From Geothermobacter hydrogeniphilus (GTDB lineage Bacteria > Desulfobacterota > Desulfuromonadia > Desulfuromonadales > Geothermobacteraceae), in NCBI RefSeq assembly GCF_002898515.1, contig NZ_PPFX01000004.1, positions 83,583 through 147,582 on the forward strand: a stretch of 64,000 nt of DNA, in the 5' to 3' direction. Shown here piece after piece: positions 33,519 through 42,764 of this stretch (positions are counted from its first letter, which is position 1; every line of letters begins with the position of its first letter). The translations under genes were made by a program, and so were the position numbers. Under the pieces are notes generated by a model that saw only the letters and a list, made by a program, of their open reading frames with translations, ran no database searches and was not told where the DNA came from.

Positions 33519-34187
33519 TCAGGTCAGGACCTTGTCCGGGATGACATACCAGAGAATGGCGAAAAAGTGCATCGTGCTGCCGACCAGGACGAACATGTGC
33601 CAGATGGCGTGGTTGTAGGGCAGCCGGTCCCACGCGTAGAAGACCACTCCCCCGGTGTAGGCGAGACCGCCGAGGACCAGCAGCAGCAGCCCGCCGGGGG
33701 CGAGCCCGGCCATCAGCGGCCGGGCGGCGATGACCACCACCCAGCCCATGGCGATGTAGGTGGCGACCCGCAGTACACCCATATTTTTGGCAAAGGTGAT
33801 TTCGCAGATGATGCCGACCAGGGCGAGTCCCCAGACCACGCCGAAGATGGACCAGCCCCAGGGGCCGTGCAGCGAGATCAGGGTGATCGGAGTATAGGTG
33901 CCGGCAATCAGCAGGAAGATGGCGGCGTGGTCGAGGGTGCGGAGGATATTTTTGGCCGAGACATGCTGGATGCTGTGGTAGAGGGTTGAGGTCAGATAGG
34001 AGAAGATCAGGGTGGCGCCGAAGACGCTGCAGGTAACAATGTGCCAGGCGTTGCCGTGGGTGCCGGCATAGGCGGACAGGACGCCGAGCCCGCCGATGGC
34101 GAGCAGCGTGCCGATACCGTGGGTGATACTGTTGGCGATCTCTTCGCCGGGGCTGTATTCGGAACAGGTATCGTGGGGGGCTGCCAT
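33519..34187 (-). CDS. Hemolysin III / PAQR family membrane protein
   Basis: 222 residues from ATG 34187 (AAGGAGG upstream). Seven hydrophobic helices and the family motifs EEIANSITHGIGTLLAIGG, STLYHSIQH, DHAAIFLLIAGTYTP and HAIWHMFVLVGSTMHFFAIL. The conserved Ser, Asp and three His form the presumed zinc site of PAQR proteins. Physiological function in bacteria is uncertain. Confidence 0.9.
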   Translation of the reverse strand: MAAPHDTCSEYSPGEEIANSITHGIGTLLAIGGLGVLSAYAGTHGNAWHIVTCSVFGATLIFSYLTSTLYHSIQHVSAKNILRTLDHAAIFLLIAGTYTPITLISLHGPWGWSIFGVVWGLALVGIICEITFAKNMGVLRVATYIAMGWVVVIAARPLMAGLAPGGLLLLVLGGLAYTGGVVFYAWDRLPYNHAIWHMFVLVGSTMHFFAILWYVIPDKVLT

Positions 34188-34336
34188 GGGTAAAACCTCC
34201 TTGGCAAGGGTGTGGACAGACCTGCAGGATCGCGCAGGGTTATGCAAACGTTAGCACGCTATTCGGGGGACGGCGAGCCCATGACAAGGAGTTTTACAGA
34301 ACTTTTACCCATCTTCAGTGAGTCGTGACCACGCCT

Positions 34337-34684
34337 TCATCGCAGGTACATCGGCCGGTTTTCCGACAGTTTCAGCCAGCCGTTGACGATCCGGTAGATG
34401 AGCCAGATGCCGGAGAGGATGAGAATGAAGTAACCGATGACAAAGGCGAAGGTGATGCAGCCGAGGAGACTCCAGAACAACCCGAACCAGAAGGTCCGGC
34501 GTTGCCAGCGGAAGTGGGATTCAACAAAAGTGCCCTTCACCAGATCGGCCTTGAGATAATTGAGAATGATGCCGATAATGGCGGTCAGGCCGAAGATGAA
34601 GGACGTTGCCTGCAGGGCATAGATAATGGTTGCCATTTTTCGGGCGCGGCCGGTCGGATCAAGGGTGACGGCTTCTTCGTTCAT
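34337..34684 (-). CDS. DUF4870-like small membrane protein
   Basis: 115 residues with three hydrophobic helices (IIYALQATSFIFGLTAIIGIIL, FGLFWSLLGCITFAFVIGYF, FILILSGIWLIYRIVNGWL) and a VESHFRWQRRTFW loop. The layout resembles DUF4870/Tic20-like membrane proteins. Function unknown. GAGGAGGAC precedes the ATG. Confidence 0.75.
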   Translation of the reverse strand: MNEEAVTLDPTGRARKMATIIYALQATSFIFGLTAIIGIILNYLKADLVKGTFVESHFRWQRRTFWFGLFWSLLGCITFAFVIGYFILILSGIWLIYRIVNGWLKLSENRPMYLR

Positions 34685-34870
34685 GAAGTCCTCCTCGAGA
34701 ACAGGGATATGATAGAGCAGGTATTTTCATAAATTGTAACGGATTTTTCCTCTCTGTCATCTTTCGGTTATCGTTTGCGGGGGATTTGCAGTTAGAATGA
34801 ATTATCGGTCTTGACACGTTTCCCGTTCTGGGTGAAGGTCCTGATCCAGGTAACCAAAAGGAGTCTGTTC

Positions 34871-35551
34871 ATGCGTTTCTTACTGATCCCCCTGCTGTTG
34901 CTGCTGTTCGTTCCGCCTGTTCAGGCAGCCAAGAAACAATCGCAAACGGTTCTTGACGCCATCGAGGTTGTTCATGAGATCAACAAGATTCCCGAACAGG
35001 GGATCCCGCCGGCACTGCTGAACGATGCCTACGGCCTGGCGATCATTCCCGGGATGCTCAAGGCCGGATTCATCGTCGGCGGCAAGTTCGGCAACGGAGT
35101 CCTGCTTACCCGTGGGACATCGGGCCGTTGGCATAACCCGGTCTTCGTCTCCCTGATCGGCGGCAGTTTCGGTTGGCAGATCGGTGCCCAGTCGACCGAC
35201 GTGATCCTGGTCTTCATGACCGAAAAGAGCATCAACGATGTCTTTGAGGGGAAAATAACCCTCGGCGTCGATGCCGCGATTGCCGCCGGTCCGGTCGGCC
35301 GCCGGGTCGAGGGTTCGACCGATATCACTTTAAAGTCGGAGATCCTTTCCTATTCGCGCAGCCGCGGCCTGTTTGCCGGGGTCTCTCTCGAAGGAGCCTC
35401 GCTGGCGGTGGATGACGACGCCGACGGTGCTTTCTACGGTCGCGAGGGAATTCGTCCCGACGAGATCCTGAAGCTCGGCTACGGCCGTCTGCCGATTCCG
35501 GCCAAGAGCCTGCTCGATACCCTCAACCGGAGCGCCGCCAGAGGGAAGTGA
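34871..35551 (+). CDS. SYLF-domain (Ysc84-like) lipid-binding protein
   Basis: 226 residues from ATG 34871 (AAGGAG upstream; the longer frame from 34811 is unlikely). Signal peptide (MRFLLIPLLLLLFVPPVQA), then SYLF features: IPPALLNDAYGLAIIPGMLK, GGKFGNGVLL, SLIGGSFGWQIGAQSTDVIL and GVDAAIAAGPVGR. SYLF proteins bind phosphoinositide-type lipids in eukaryotes; bacterial versions are periplasmic and of unknown role. Confidence 0.88.
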   Translation: MRFLLIPLLLLLFVPPVQAAKKQSQTVLDAIEVVHEINKIPEQGIPPALLNDAYGLAIIPGMLKAGFIVGGKFGNGVLLTRGTSGRWHNPVFVSLIGGSFGWQIGAQSTDVILVFMTEKSINDVFEGKITLGVDAAIAAGPVGRRVEGSTDITLKSEILSYSRSRGLFAGVSLEGASLAVDDDADGAFYGREGIRPDEILKLGYGRLPIPAKSLLDTLNRSAARGK

Positions 35552-35769
35552 CGATCGTTGCGAAGAGATTCCCGTGCCCTGCATGGATACGGCTGCGGCA
35601 AGCAGAAAACGGTTGCCGGTTCAGAGTTTTGAGAAAATTCTCCACCGGATGTTGAATATTCTTCATCTCGCCTTTGTCTGATCTTGTAACAGGCTGAATT
35701 TAAACGGTGTTGTCTTCGGCACGCAGTTTGAATGTCCAGCTGTGGCAACGGAAGCAAAGGAGGCGACAT

Positions 35770-37164
35770 ATGCCGGAACGTGGTGGGACCATCCTGGTCG
35801 TCGATGATGATACCGGTCTGCGGAGGGTTATTCAGCACAACCTGGAGGAGGCGGGCTACAATGTCATGCTGGCGGAAGATGGGGAAACAGGATTCCGGCT
35901 TTTCCAGCAGACCCATCCCCGGCTGGTGCTGACCGATGTCCGTATGGGCGGACTGGGCGGCCTGGAGCTGTTGACCCGTATCAAGGCCTACAGTCCGGAC
36001 GCGCTGGTCGTTGTGGTCACCGCCTTCGGTTCCCTGGAAGAAGCCGTCAAGGCGATTCGTCTCGGTGCCTATGATTATCTGGGCAAGCCCTTCAGTCGCG
36101 AGCAACTCGTCCTCGCGGTTTCCAAGGCGCTTGCCTTTCAGGGACTGACCCGGGAAAACCGTAAACTGAAAGCCGCGCTCTCCTCCCGGAAACATCGGGT
36201 GCTGCTGGGGGATTCCCCGCAGATGCAGGCGGTTCACAATCTGATCCGCAGGATGGCGACCGCCGAGGCCCCGGTGTTGATCCTGGGGGAAGGCGGCACC
36301 GGCAAGGAGTTGGTGGCCCTGCAGCTGCACCGGCAGGGGGCGCGGCGCCAAGGGCCATTTGTTGCTGTCAATTGTGCCGCCATCCCGGAAAAACTCCTGG
36401 AAAGTGAACTCTTCGGGCATCTGCGCGGGGCTTTTCCCGGTGCCGCGCGCAACCATCGGGGAAAGTTCGACCAGGCCGATGGTGGAACCCTGTTTCTTGA
36501 CGAGGTCGGTGAACTGCCGGCCGAACTGCAGTCCAAACTGCTGCACGCCTTGCGGGAAAATGAAATTACGCCGATTGGCGGCAAGGCGCATCGGATCAAT
36601 GTCCGCGTCATTTCCGCGACCAACCGCAACCTTGAAACAGAAATCAGCTGTGGGCGCTTCTGCAGGAACCTGTACTCCCGGTTGGCCGTTCTGCCGTTGT
36701 CTTTGCCGCCGTTGCGTGACCGGGAAGAGGATATTCCTCTGCTGGCCCAGCATTTTCTCGATCGTTACAGTGGCGACCGCAATCTCTCCCTGAGTCGGGA
36801 GGCCCTGAACGCCCTGCAGTGCTATCCCTGGCCCGGCAACGTGCGTGAATTGGAAAACCTGATGGAGCGGTTGGCGATTCTGGCCAGGGCCGACCTGGTT
36901 GAGCGGGATGAACTCCCCTTGAAAATACTGACCTGCGGCATGTCGGGAACCCGTCGGGTGGTCCACCTGCCCCCCGAAGGATATTCACTGGAAGAGATCG
37001 AAAAACAGGCGATTCTTCAGGCCCTGGCGCTCTGTTCCTGGAACCGTACCAGGGCCGCGGAATTTTTGCGGATCTCAAGCCCCCTGCTGACGTCCCGGAT
37101 TGAAAAATACGACCTGGTTCCCGAACAGCGGGAGGCCGCAGGAATTTCTCTGGAATCTTCATAG
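35770..37164 (+). CDS. NtrC-type response regulator with altered GAFTGA loop
   Basis: 464 residues (AAGGAGGCGAC upstream). Receiver domain with VVDDDTGLRR, phospho-acceptor in LVLTDVRM and Lys in DYLGKPFS; AAA+ domain with Walker A GEGGTGKE and GGTLFLDEVGEL; Fis-like C-terminus (WNRTRAAEFLRISSPLLTSR). The sigma-54-contacting GAFTGA loop reads RGAFPGAA, with Pro for the key Thr, which raises doubt about sigma-54 activation. No kinase gene is adjacent. It carries GTTGAATATTC in its upstream region. Confidence 0.9.
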   Translation: MPERGGTILVVDDDTGLRRVIQHNLEEAGYNVMLAEDGETGFRLFQQTHPRLVLTDVRMGGLGGLELLTRIKAYSPDALVVVVTAFGSLEEAVKAIRLGAYDYLGKPFSREQLVLAVSKALAFQGLTRENRKLKAALSSRKHRVLLGDSPQMQAVHNLIRRMATAEAPVLILGEGGTGKELVALQLHRQGARRQGPFVAVNCAAIPEKLLESELFGHLRGAFPGAARNHRGKFDQADGGTLFLDEVGELPAELQSKLLHALRENEITPIGGKAHRINVRVISATNRNLETEISCGRFCRNLYSRLAVLPLSLPPLRDREEDIPLLAQHFLDRYSGDRNLSLSREALNALQCYPWPGNVRELENLMERLAILARADLVERDELPLKILTCGMSGTRRVVHLPPEGYSLEEIEKQAILQALALCSWNRTRAAEFLRISSPLLTSRIEKYDLVPEQREAAGISLESS

Positions 37165-37319
37165 GAGTCGGCCGGACCTTTGGGTTCCGCTGTTGACTCT
37201 GTTTCGCGCTCCGAGCCCGTCGGCATACGTGCAACCGTGCTGGATGCGGAGCGGCCAATTTTCATCCCGGCAGTACCCTGTGCCCAGTTGATGCCACCTT
37301 CACATGGGACCTGCTCTGT

Positions 37320-39149
37320 ATGACGAATGACAATTTTCAGCATAAATCCTCGATTCTGATCGACTGGCTCGGGTTGCGACGGGACGAGCTGCAAGTTTTC
37401 GTTCTGGCGACCCTGGCCCTGCTCTGCATCACCGCCTCCAATGTTCTGTTCGGCAATTACGCCGAGACGACTTTTCTGAAGCGTTTCGGCGTGCATTTTC
37501 TGCCGACCATGATCCTGATCAATGCCGTTGTGACCTTCTTCGTGATGAGCCGGGTCGGTCGCTGGCTGACGCGGATGTCCGGCCAGACACTGCTGAGCCG
37601 GACCCTGGTTTTTTGCGCCCTGAGCGCGGCCCTGGTCAGGCTGATGGTCCCCCTGGGATGGTCCCTGCTTTATCCTCTTGTTTATGTCATGAAAAGCCAG
37701 TATGAACTGCTGCTGGTTTTTCTTTTCTGGAACCTGGCCAACCAGGTTTTTTCCACCAGGCAATCGAAAAGGATGTTTCCGCTGATGGTTTCCGGCGGAC
37801 TTGTCGGCGGGATTGGCGGCAGTATCGCCACTCCCCTGGTGGCACGTCTCGGTTCCGTGGACAATATCCTCTGGATTTACCTGGGGGGTGTTCTGAGCGC
37901 GACGTTGCTGATTCGGCTGATGACCCGGACGGTGCGGGAGGCAGCAGTTGCCGAGAAGGTCTCCGGGAAGGAGCACGGCAGGTCATCACTGTTTGCCGGC
38001 ATGCGCCAGGCGCTTCCGGTGATGCGCCGTTCCCAGCTGGCGCGATGGTTGGTGCTGCTGGCACTGATTCCGAACATCCTGATTCCGCTGCTTAACTACC
38101 AGGTCAGTTTTGCCGTCGATATGACCTATGCCAACGAATCCACCATGCTCGGGTTTTACAGTTTCTATCGCGGCGCCCAGTTTGTTCTCGCGTTGCTGGT
38201 GAGTCTGTTTGCCGGGCGGATTTATGCGCGCTTCGGTTTGTCCGGGGGGTTGCTGGTCCATCCCTTCAACTACCTGCTGATCTTCGTCGGATTCATGCTG
38301 CAGTTCGATATTTTTACCGCGGTTTACGCCGGAATCAGTTCCGGAGTTATCCGCCGGGCGATCCAGACTCCGGCCCGGGCGGCCCTGAATGGCCTGTTTT
38401 CTGATGCACAGCGGGTGGCGCTGATGCCCTTTTTGCGCGGTGTCGTCGTGCGTGTCGGCATTCTGATCGGCGCAATTTTTGTGCTGATCTGCCAGTCGGG
38501 ATATTTCGTGGTTTGCCGGTTCCCCCTGCACCCGCAGAATCTGGCCCCTTTTGGTTTCGGTTTCGCCCTGCTCTGGTTGATGGTTGCCCTGCGGATGAAA
38601 AAGCACTATCCCGAACTGGTGCTGGAGACCCTCGGTTGGTACGGACCGGAGCGCGGCAGGATCAACTTCGCGCCCGAGGTTGTGCGCGCCGCCCGTAAGA
38701 AACTGTTTCTGGCCAGGCGGCGCCTGGCCCAGGCGGTCGCCGTGGGACAGCAGAACGACGGTGTTCATGCTGACAGGCTGGTGGAACACCTGCGCGACAC
38801 GGCGGCCCGGCTTGCCTTTGAGGTTCTCTGTGAGTTGGAAAACTGGGATTCTTCGGGACGCCTGAGAACCGCGCGGGAGGCCCTGGAGGGGGGAGACTCG
38901 CGGCACCGCGCCAACGCTCTCGAAGCCCTGGAACAGCTTGTCCCGCACAGCTTGGCGTATGGTCTGGTGCGGGGGCTTGAGAAGGATCTGCAGGGAGGCT
39001 GGAGCTATCCGGGGCCGGTGCTGCAGGTTCTGGCTGTCGACGACGATCAGACCACCAGGGAGCTGGTGCGCTGCCTGCTCGGCCGCGTCGCGGACGGCCA
39101 GAAGTCATCAGCCGAAAGTTCTTCAGCAACCGGGTCCATGGTCAACTGA
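37320..39149 (+). CDS. NTT/MFS-like membrane transporter with C-terminal helical domain
   Basis: 609 residues. About twelve membrane helices span residues 25-430. LLVFLFWNLANQVFSTRQSK and RMFPLMVSGGLVGGIGGS resemble the Npt/ATP-ADP-translocase-like branch of the major facilitator superfamily. Residues 430-609 are soluble and helical with HEAT-like regularity (RHRANALEALEQLVPHSLAY). Substrate unknown. It follows the unusual regulator by 155 bases and converges on the DUF302 gene. Confidence 0.7.
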   Translation: MTNDNFQHKSSILIDWLGLRRDELQVFVLATLALLCITASNVLFGNYAETTFLKRFGVHFLPTMILINAVVTFFVMSRVGRWLTRMSGQTLLSRTLVFCALSAALVRLMVPLGWSLLYPLVYVMKSQYELLLVFLFWNLANQVFSTRQSKRMFPLMVSGGLVGGIGGSIATPLVARLGSVDNILWIYLGGVLSATLLIRLMTRTVREAAVAEKVSGKEHGRSSLFAGMRQALPVMRRSQLARWLVLLALIPNILIPLLNYQVSFAVDMTYANESTMLGFYSFYRGAQFVLALLVSLFAGRIYARFGLSGGLLVHPFNYLLIFVGFMLQFDIFTAVYAGISSGVIRRAIQTPARAALNGLFSDAQRVALMPFLRGVVVRVGILIGAIFVLICQSGYFVVCRFPLHPQNLAPFGFGFALLWLMVALRMKKHYPELVLETLGWYGPERGRINFAPEVVRAARKKLFLARRRLAQAVAVGQQNDGVHADRLVEHLRDTAARLAFEVLCELENWDSSGRLRTAREALEGGDSRHRANALEALEQLVPHSLAYGLVRGLEKDLQGGWSYPGPVLQVLAVDDDQTTRELVRCLLGRVADGQKSSAESSSATGSMVN

Positions 39150-39163
39150 TAGCCGGATCGGGA

Positions 39164-39550
39164 TCAGACGCGTTCGATCACCTGCTGCAGTTTATCCCGC
39201 ACCTGTCCGGCAATATCCGCCAGGTCCGGGTTTTCCACCGCCTGCATCGAGGCCATGGGGTCCACGGCCGCGATTTCGGTTTCGCCCTTGTCGGTGGTTC
39301 GGATAATGACATTGCAGGGCAGCATGGTGCCGATGAGGGGTTCGGCCTGCAGAGCGCGGTAGGCAAAATGAGGATTGCAGGCGCCGAGAATCTTGTAGGC
39401 CGGCATCTCCTCTCCCAGTTTCTTCCTGATCGTAGCCTGCACATCGATTTCCGTCAGGACTCCGAAACCCTCTTCGGCCAGTTGCTTCCGAACCTTTTCT
39501 TCAGCTTCCGCGATGGTGCCGGGAACGATTTTGTTGAATGTGTATCCCAT
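39164..39550 (-). CDS. DUF302 family protein
   Basis: 128 residues. DUF302 signature: EEGFGVLTEIDVQATIRKKL, YKILGACNPHFAYRALQAEP and IGTMLPCNVIIR, with conserved cysteines 58 and 79. DUF302 proteins are common beside metal-efflux genes; function unknown. AAGGAGAAAAAG precedes the ATG; third gene after cusB-cusA. Confidence 0.88.
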   Translation of the reverse strand: MGYTFNKIVPGTIAEAEEKVRKQLAEEGFGVLTEIDVQATIRKKLGEEMPAYKILGACNPHFAYRALQAEPLIGTMLPCNVIIRTTDKGETEIAAVDPMASMQAVENPDLADIAGQVRDKLQQVIERV

Positions 39551-39617
39551 CTTTTTCTCCTTCAGCCGGATCTTGAGGGCCGGCTGCAGTTGCAGGAAAA
39601 GCGGTTGATCCGCGTGA

Positions 39618-42600
39618 TTATCCTTCGCTGTCGGTTTCCTCCGGTTGTTTTGCCCCGCGCAACTGCCAGGAGCGCCAGATCAGGTAGACGACCGGAACCA
39701 GGATGAGGGTCAACAGGGTTGCTGAAACCATCCCGCCGACCATCGGCGCGGCGATCCTCTTCATCACCCTGGCGCCGGTTTCCTGACTCCACATGATGGG
39801 CAGCAGGCCGCCGATGATGGCGCAGGCGGTCATGGTGATCGGACGAACACGTTCCGCGGCCCCTTCCATAACTGCATCATAGAGTCCCTCCCTGTCAAGA
39901 GGCCCCTTTTCAGCGCGCTTTTTCTCGAAAGCCTGGTCGAGGTAGATGATCATCACGACGCCGATCTCGACGGCGACACCGACCAGGGCGATGAAGCCGA
40001 CCATGACGGCGACACTGATATTGTAGCCCAGCAGGTACATGAACCAGATACCGCCCAGTACCGAGAACGGTACTGTCAGCATGACGATCAGGACCTCGGT
40101 CAGGTTGCGGAAGTTGAGGAAAAGCAGCAGGAAGACAATCAGCAGGGTCACCGGAACCACCACCTTGAGTCGTGCCCGCGCCTCCTGAATGTACTCGTAC
40201 TGGCCGCTCCACTGGATGCTGTATCCCGGCGGGATGGTGATTTTCTCCTCGATCAGGGCCTTGGCCTTTTCCACGTAACTTCCGACATCCTGGTCGGCGT
40301 TGATGTCGACATAGATCCAGGCCTGGGGTCTGGCCCCCTCGGTCTTGATCGAGGGCGGACCCATGCGGGGGAAGATATCGGCTACCTGCTCAATGGGGAT
40401 CTGGGCGCCGGTCGGGGTGGCGATCAGCACGCGACGCAGTTCTTCCGGGTTGTGGCGCAGATCTCTCGCGTAGCGGACGTTGACCGGATAGCGTTCGAGT
40501 CCTTCGACGGTCCTGGTGACATTCTTGCCGCCGATGGCCGACTGGATGACGTCGTTGATGTCATCGACGGTCAGGCCGTAACGCGCGGCCTGGTCGCGCT
40601 TGATGACGAAATCGAGATAATAACCGCCGGCAACGCGTTCGGCGAAGACGCTGCGGGTTCCGGGCAGCCCGCGCACCACCGGTTCGATCTCTTCGCCGAG
40701 TTTCTGCAGGACCTTCAGGTCGGGACCGGTCAGCTTGATGCCGACCGGGGTCTTGATGCCGGTGGAGAGCATGTCGATGCGGGTCTTGATCGGCATGACC
40801 CAGGCGTTGGTGACCCCGGGCAGGCGAACCAGTCGATCGAGTTCGTCGGACAGCTTTTCAATGGTCATGCCCGGGCGCCACTCCTCCTCCGGTTTCAGAA
40901 TGATGGTGGTTTCGAGCATTGAAAGGGGTGCCGGGTCCAGCGGAGAGCGGGCCCGGCCGACCTTGGCCAGCGAGTGTTTGACCTCCGGCAGGGTCATGAT
41001 CAACTGGTTGGTCTGCTGTGCGACCGCCGTCGCTTCAGTGATCGAGACCCCGGGAAGCATGGAGGGCATGTAGAGCAGGTCCCCCTCGTTGAGGGGCGGG
41101 ATGAATTCGGAACCGAGCTGCCGATAGGGGATGATGGTCAATACCAGGAACGCAAGGGCTGCGGCCAGCACCACCCAGCGCAGTTTCAGCGCGGCTTTCA
41201 GGACCGGTCGATAGAGCTTGGAGAGAATGCGATTGACCGGGTTCTTGTGTTCGGGAAGAATCCGCCCGCGGATCAGGTAGCCCATCAGGATGGGTACGAT
41301 GGTGATCGACAGGATGGCTGCCGCCGCCATCGAATAGGTCTTGGTGAAAGCCAGGGGAGTGAACATGCGGCCTGACTGGCCGGTGAGGGCGAAGACCGGC
41401 AGGAAGGAGACCGCGATGATCATCAGGGAGTAGAAGAGCGCCGGGCCCACCTCCTTGGTGGAGTCGACGATGATGTCCCAGTGAGGTTTCCTGCCCCGGT
41501 CCCGTTCGAGATGCTTGTGGGCGTTCTCGATCATGACGATTGCGCCGTCCACCATGGCGCCGATGGCGATGGCAATGCCGCCGAGGGACATGATGTTGGC
41601 ACCCAGCCCCTGGAAATACATGACCGTCATGGCGATCAGGATGCCGACCGGCAGGGTGAAGATGGCGACAAACGCCGAACGCAGGTGCAGCAGGAAGATC
41701 ACGCAGACCAGGGCGACAATAATGCTTTCCTCGATCAGTTTGCCGCGCAGGGTGTTCTGGGCCCGGTGAATGAGGGCCGAACGGTCATAGATGGGGACGA
41801 TTTCAACCCCTTCCGGAAGGCCGGGTTTCAATTCCTCGATCTTCTGCTTGACCCGGTTGATGACATCGAGGGCATTGTTCCAGTAGCGCATTTCGACAAT
41901 GCCGACGGCGGTTTCTCCGAGTCCGTCCAGGTCAATCGCGCCGCGTCTGATTTCGGGTCCGAGACTCACGTTCGCGACATCCCGGATCAGGATCGGCGTG
42001 CCGTTCATGTCGACACCGACCGGAATCTGTTCGATATCCTTGACGCTCCCGATGTAGCCGATTCCCTCCACCATGTATTCGGTCTCGGCGTACTCCACCA
42101 CCCGGCCGCCAACGTCGTTGTTGCTGCGCCTGACCGCGCGGATCACCTTGCTGAGCGGCTGGTTGTAGGCCAGTAGCTTGTTGGGGTCGATATTCACCTG
42201 GTACTGTTTGACGAATCCACCCACCGAGGCGACGTTGGCGACCCCCGGTACGGTCTGCAGCTGATAGCGCACGTACCAGTCCTGCAGACTGCGCAGTTCG
42301 GCGAGGTCGTGTTGGCCGCTGTGATCGACCAGGGCGTATTCAAAGACCCAGCCGACCGGGGTGGCGTCGGGACCGAGGACCGGCGTTATGCCTGGCGGCA
42401 ACTGATTTTGTACGAAGCTGAGGTATTCGAGTACCCGGCTGCGTGCCCAGTAGATGTCGGTGCCGTCTTCGAAGATCACGTAGACGAAGGAAAGACCAAA
42501 AAAGGAGTAGCCGCGAACAACCTTGGCGTTGGCAACCGCCAGCATCGTGGTGGTGATGGGGTAGGTGACCTGGTCCTCGATGATCTGCGGCGGCTGTCCC

Positions 42601-42761
42601 GGCCACTCGGTGAAGATGATGACCTGGACATCGCTGACATCCGGTAGGGCGTCCAGCGGGATGCGTTTGAAAGCGAAGATTCCTGCGCCGATGGCGGCGA
42701 CCACCGCGAGGGCCACCAGGAACTGGTTGCGAACCGACGCTTCGATCAGTTTACGCAGCAC
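39618..42761 (-). CDS. cusA: CusA-type heavy-metal RND efflux pump (copy 1)
   Basis: 1047 residues, 12 predicted helices with two large periplasmic loops. Inner-membrane proton antiporter of a tripartite Cu(I)/Ag(I) pump. Helix 4 reads AIAIGAMVDGAIVMIENAH, as in the copper/silver class. The three methionines that bind Cu(I)/Ag(I) in E. coli CusA (M573, M623, M672) have counterparts in LLYMPSM, PLSMLETT and RIDMLSTG. GTG start, three bases after the cusB stop with AAGGAG inside the cusB end. No outer-membrane cusC accompanies it. Confidence 0.93.
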   Translation of the reverse strand: MLRKLIEASVRNQFLVALAVVAAIGAGIFAFKRIPLDALPDVSDVQVIIFTEWPGQPPQIIEDQVTYPITTTMLAVANAKVVRGYSFFGLSFVYVIFEDGTDIYWARSRVLEYLSFVQNQLPPGITPVLGPDATPVGWVFEYALVDHSGQHDLAELRSLQDWYVRYQLQTVPGVANVASVGGFVKQYQVNIDPNKLLAYNQPLSKVIRAVRRSNNDVGGRVVEYAETEYMVEGIGYIGSVKDIEQIPVGVDMNGTPILIRDVANVSLGPEIRRGAIDLDGLGETAVGIVEMRYWNNALDVINRVKQKIEELKPGLPEGVEIVPIYDRSALIHRAQNTLRGKLIEESIIVALVCVIFLLHLRSAFVAIFTLPVGILIAMTVMYFQGLGANIMSLGGIAIAIGAMVDGAIVMIENAHKHLERDRGRKPHWDIIVDSTKEVGPALFYSLMIIAVSFLPVFALTGQSGRMFTPLAFTKTYSMAAAAILSITIVPILMGYLIRGRILPEHKNPVNRILSKLYRPVLKAALKLRWVVLAAALAFLVLTIIPYRQLGSEFIPPLNEGDLLYMPSMLPGVSITEATAVAQQTNQLIMTLPEVKHSLAKVGRARSPLDPAPLSMLETTIILKPEEEWRPGMTIEKLSDELDRLVRLPGVTNAWVMPIKTRIDMLSTGIKTPVGIKLTGPDLKVLQKLGEEIEPVVRGLPGTRSVFAERVAGGYYLDFVIKRDQAARYGLTVDDINDVIQSAIGGKNVTRTVEGLERYPVNVRYARDLRHNPEELRRVLIATPTGAQIPIEQVADIFPRMGPPSIKTEGARPQAWIYVDINADQDVGSYVEKAKALIEEKITIPPGYSIQWSGQYEYIQEARARLKVVVPVTLLIVFLLLFLNFRNLTEVLIVMLTVPFSVLGGIWFMYLLGYNISVAVMVGFIALVGVAVEIGVVMIIYLDQAFEKKRAEKGPLDREGLYDAVMEGAAERVRPITMTACAIIGGLLPIMWSQETGARVMKRIAAPMVGGMVSATLLTLILVPVVYLIWRSWQLRGAKQPEETDSEG

Positions 42762-42764
42762 GCG

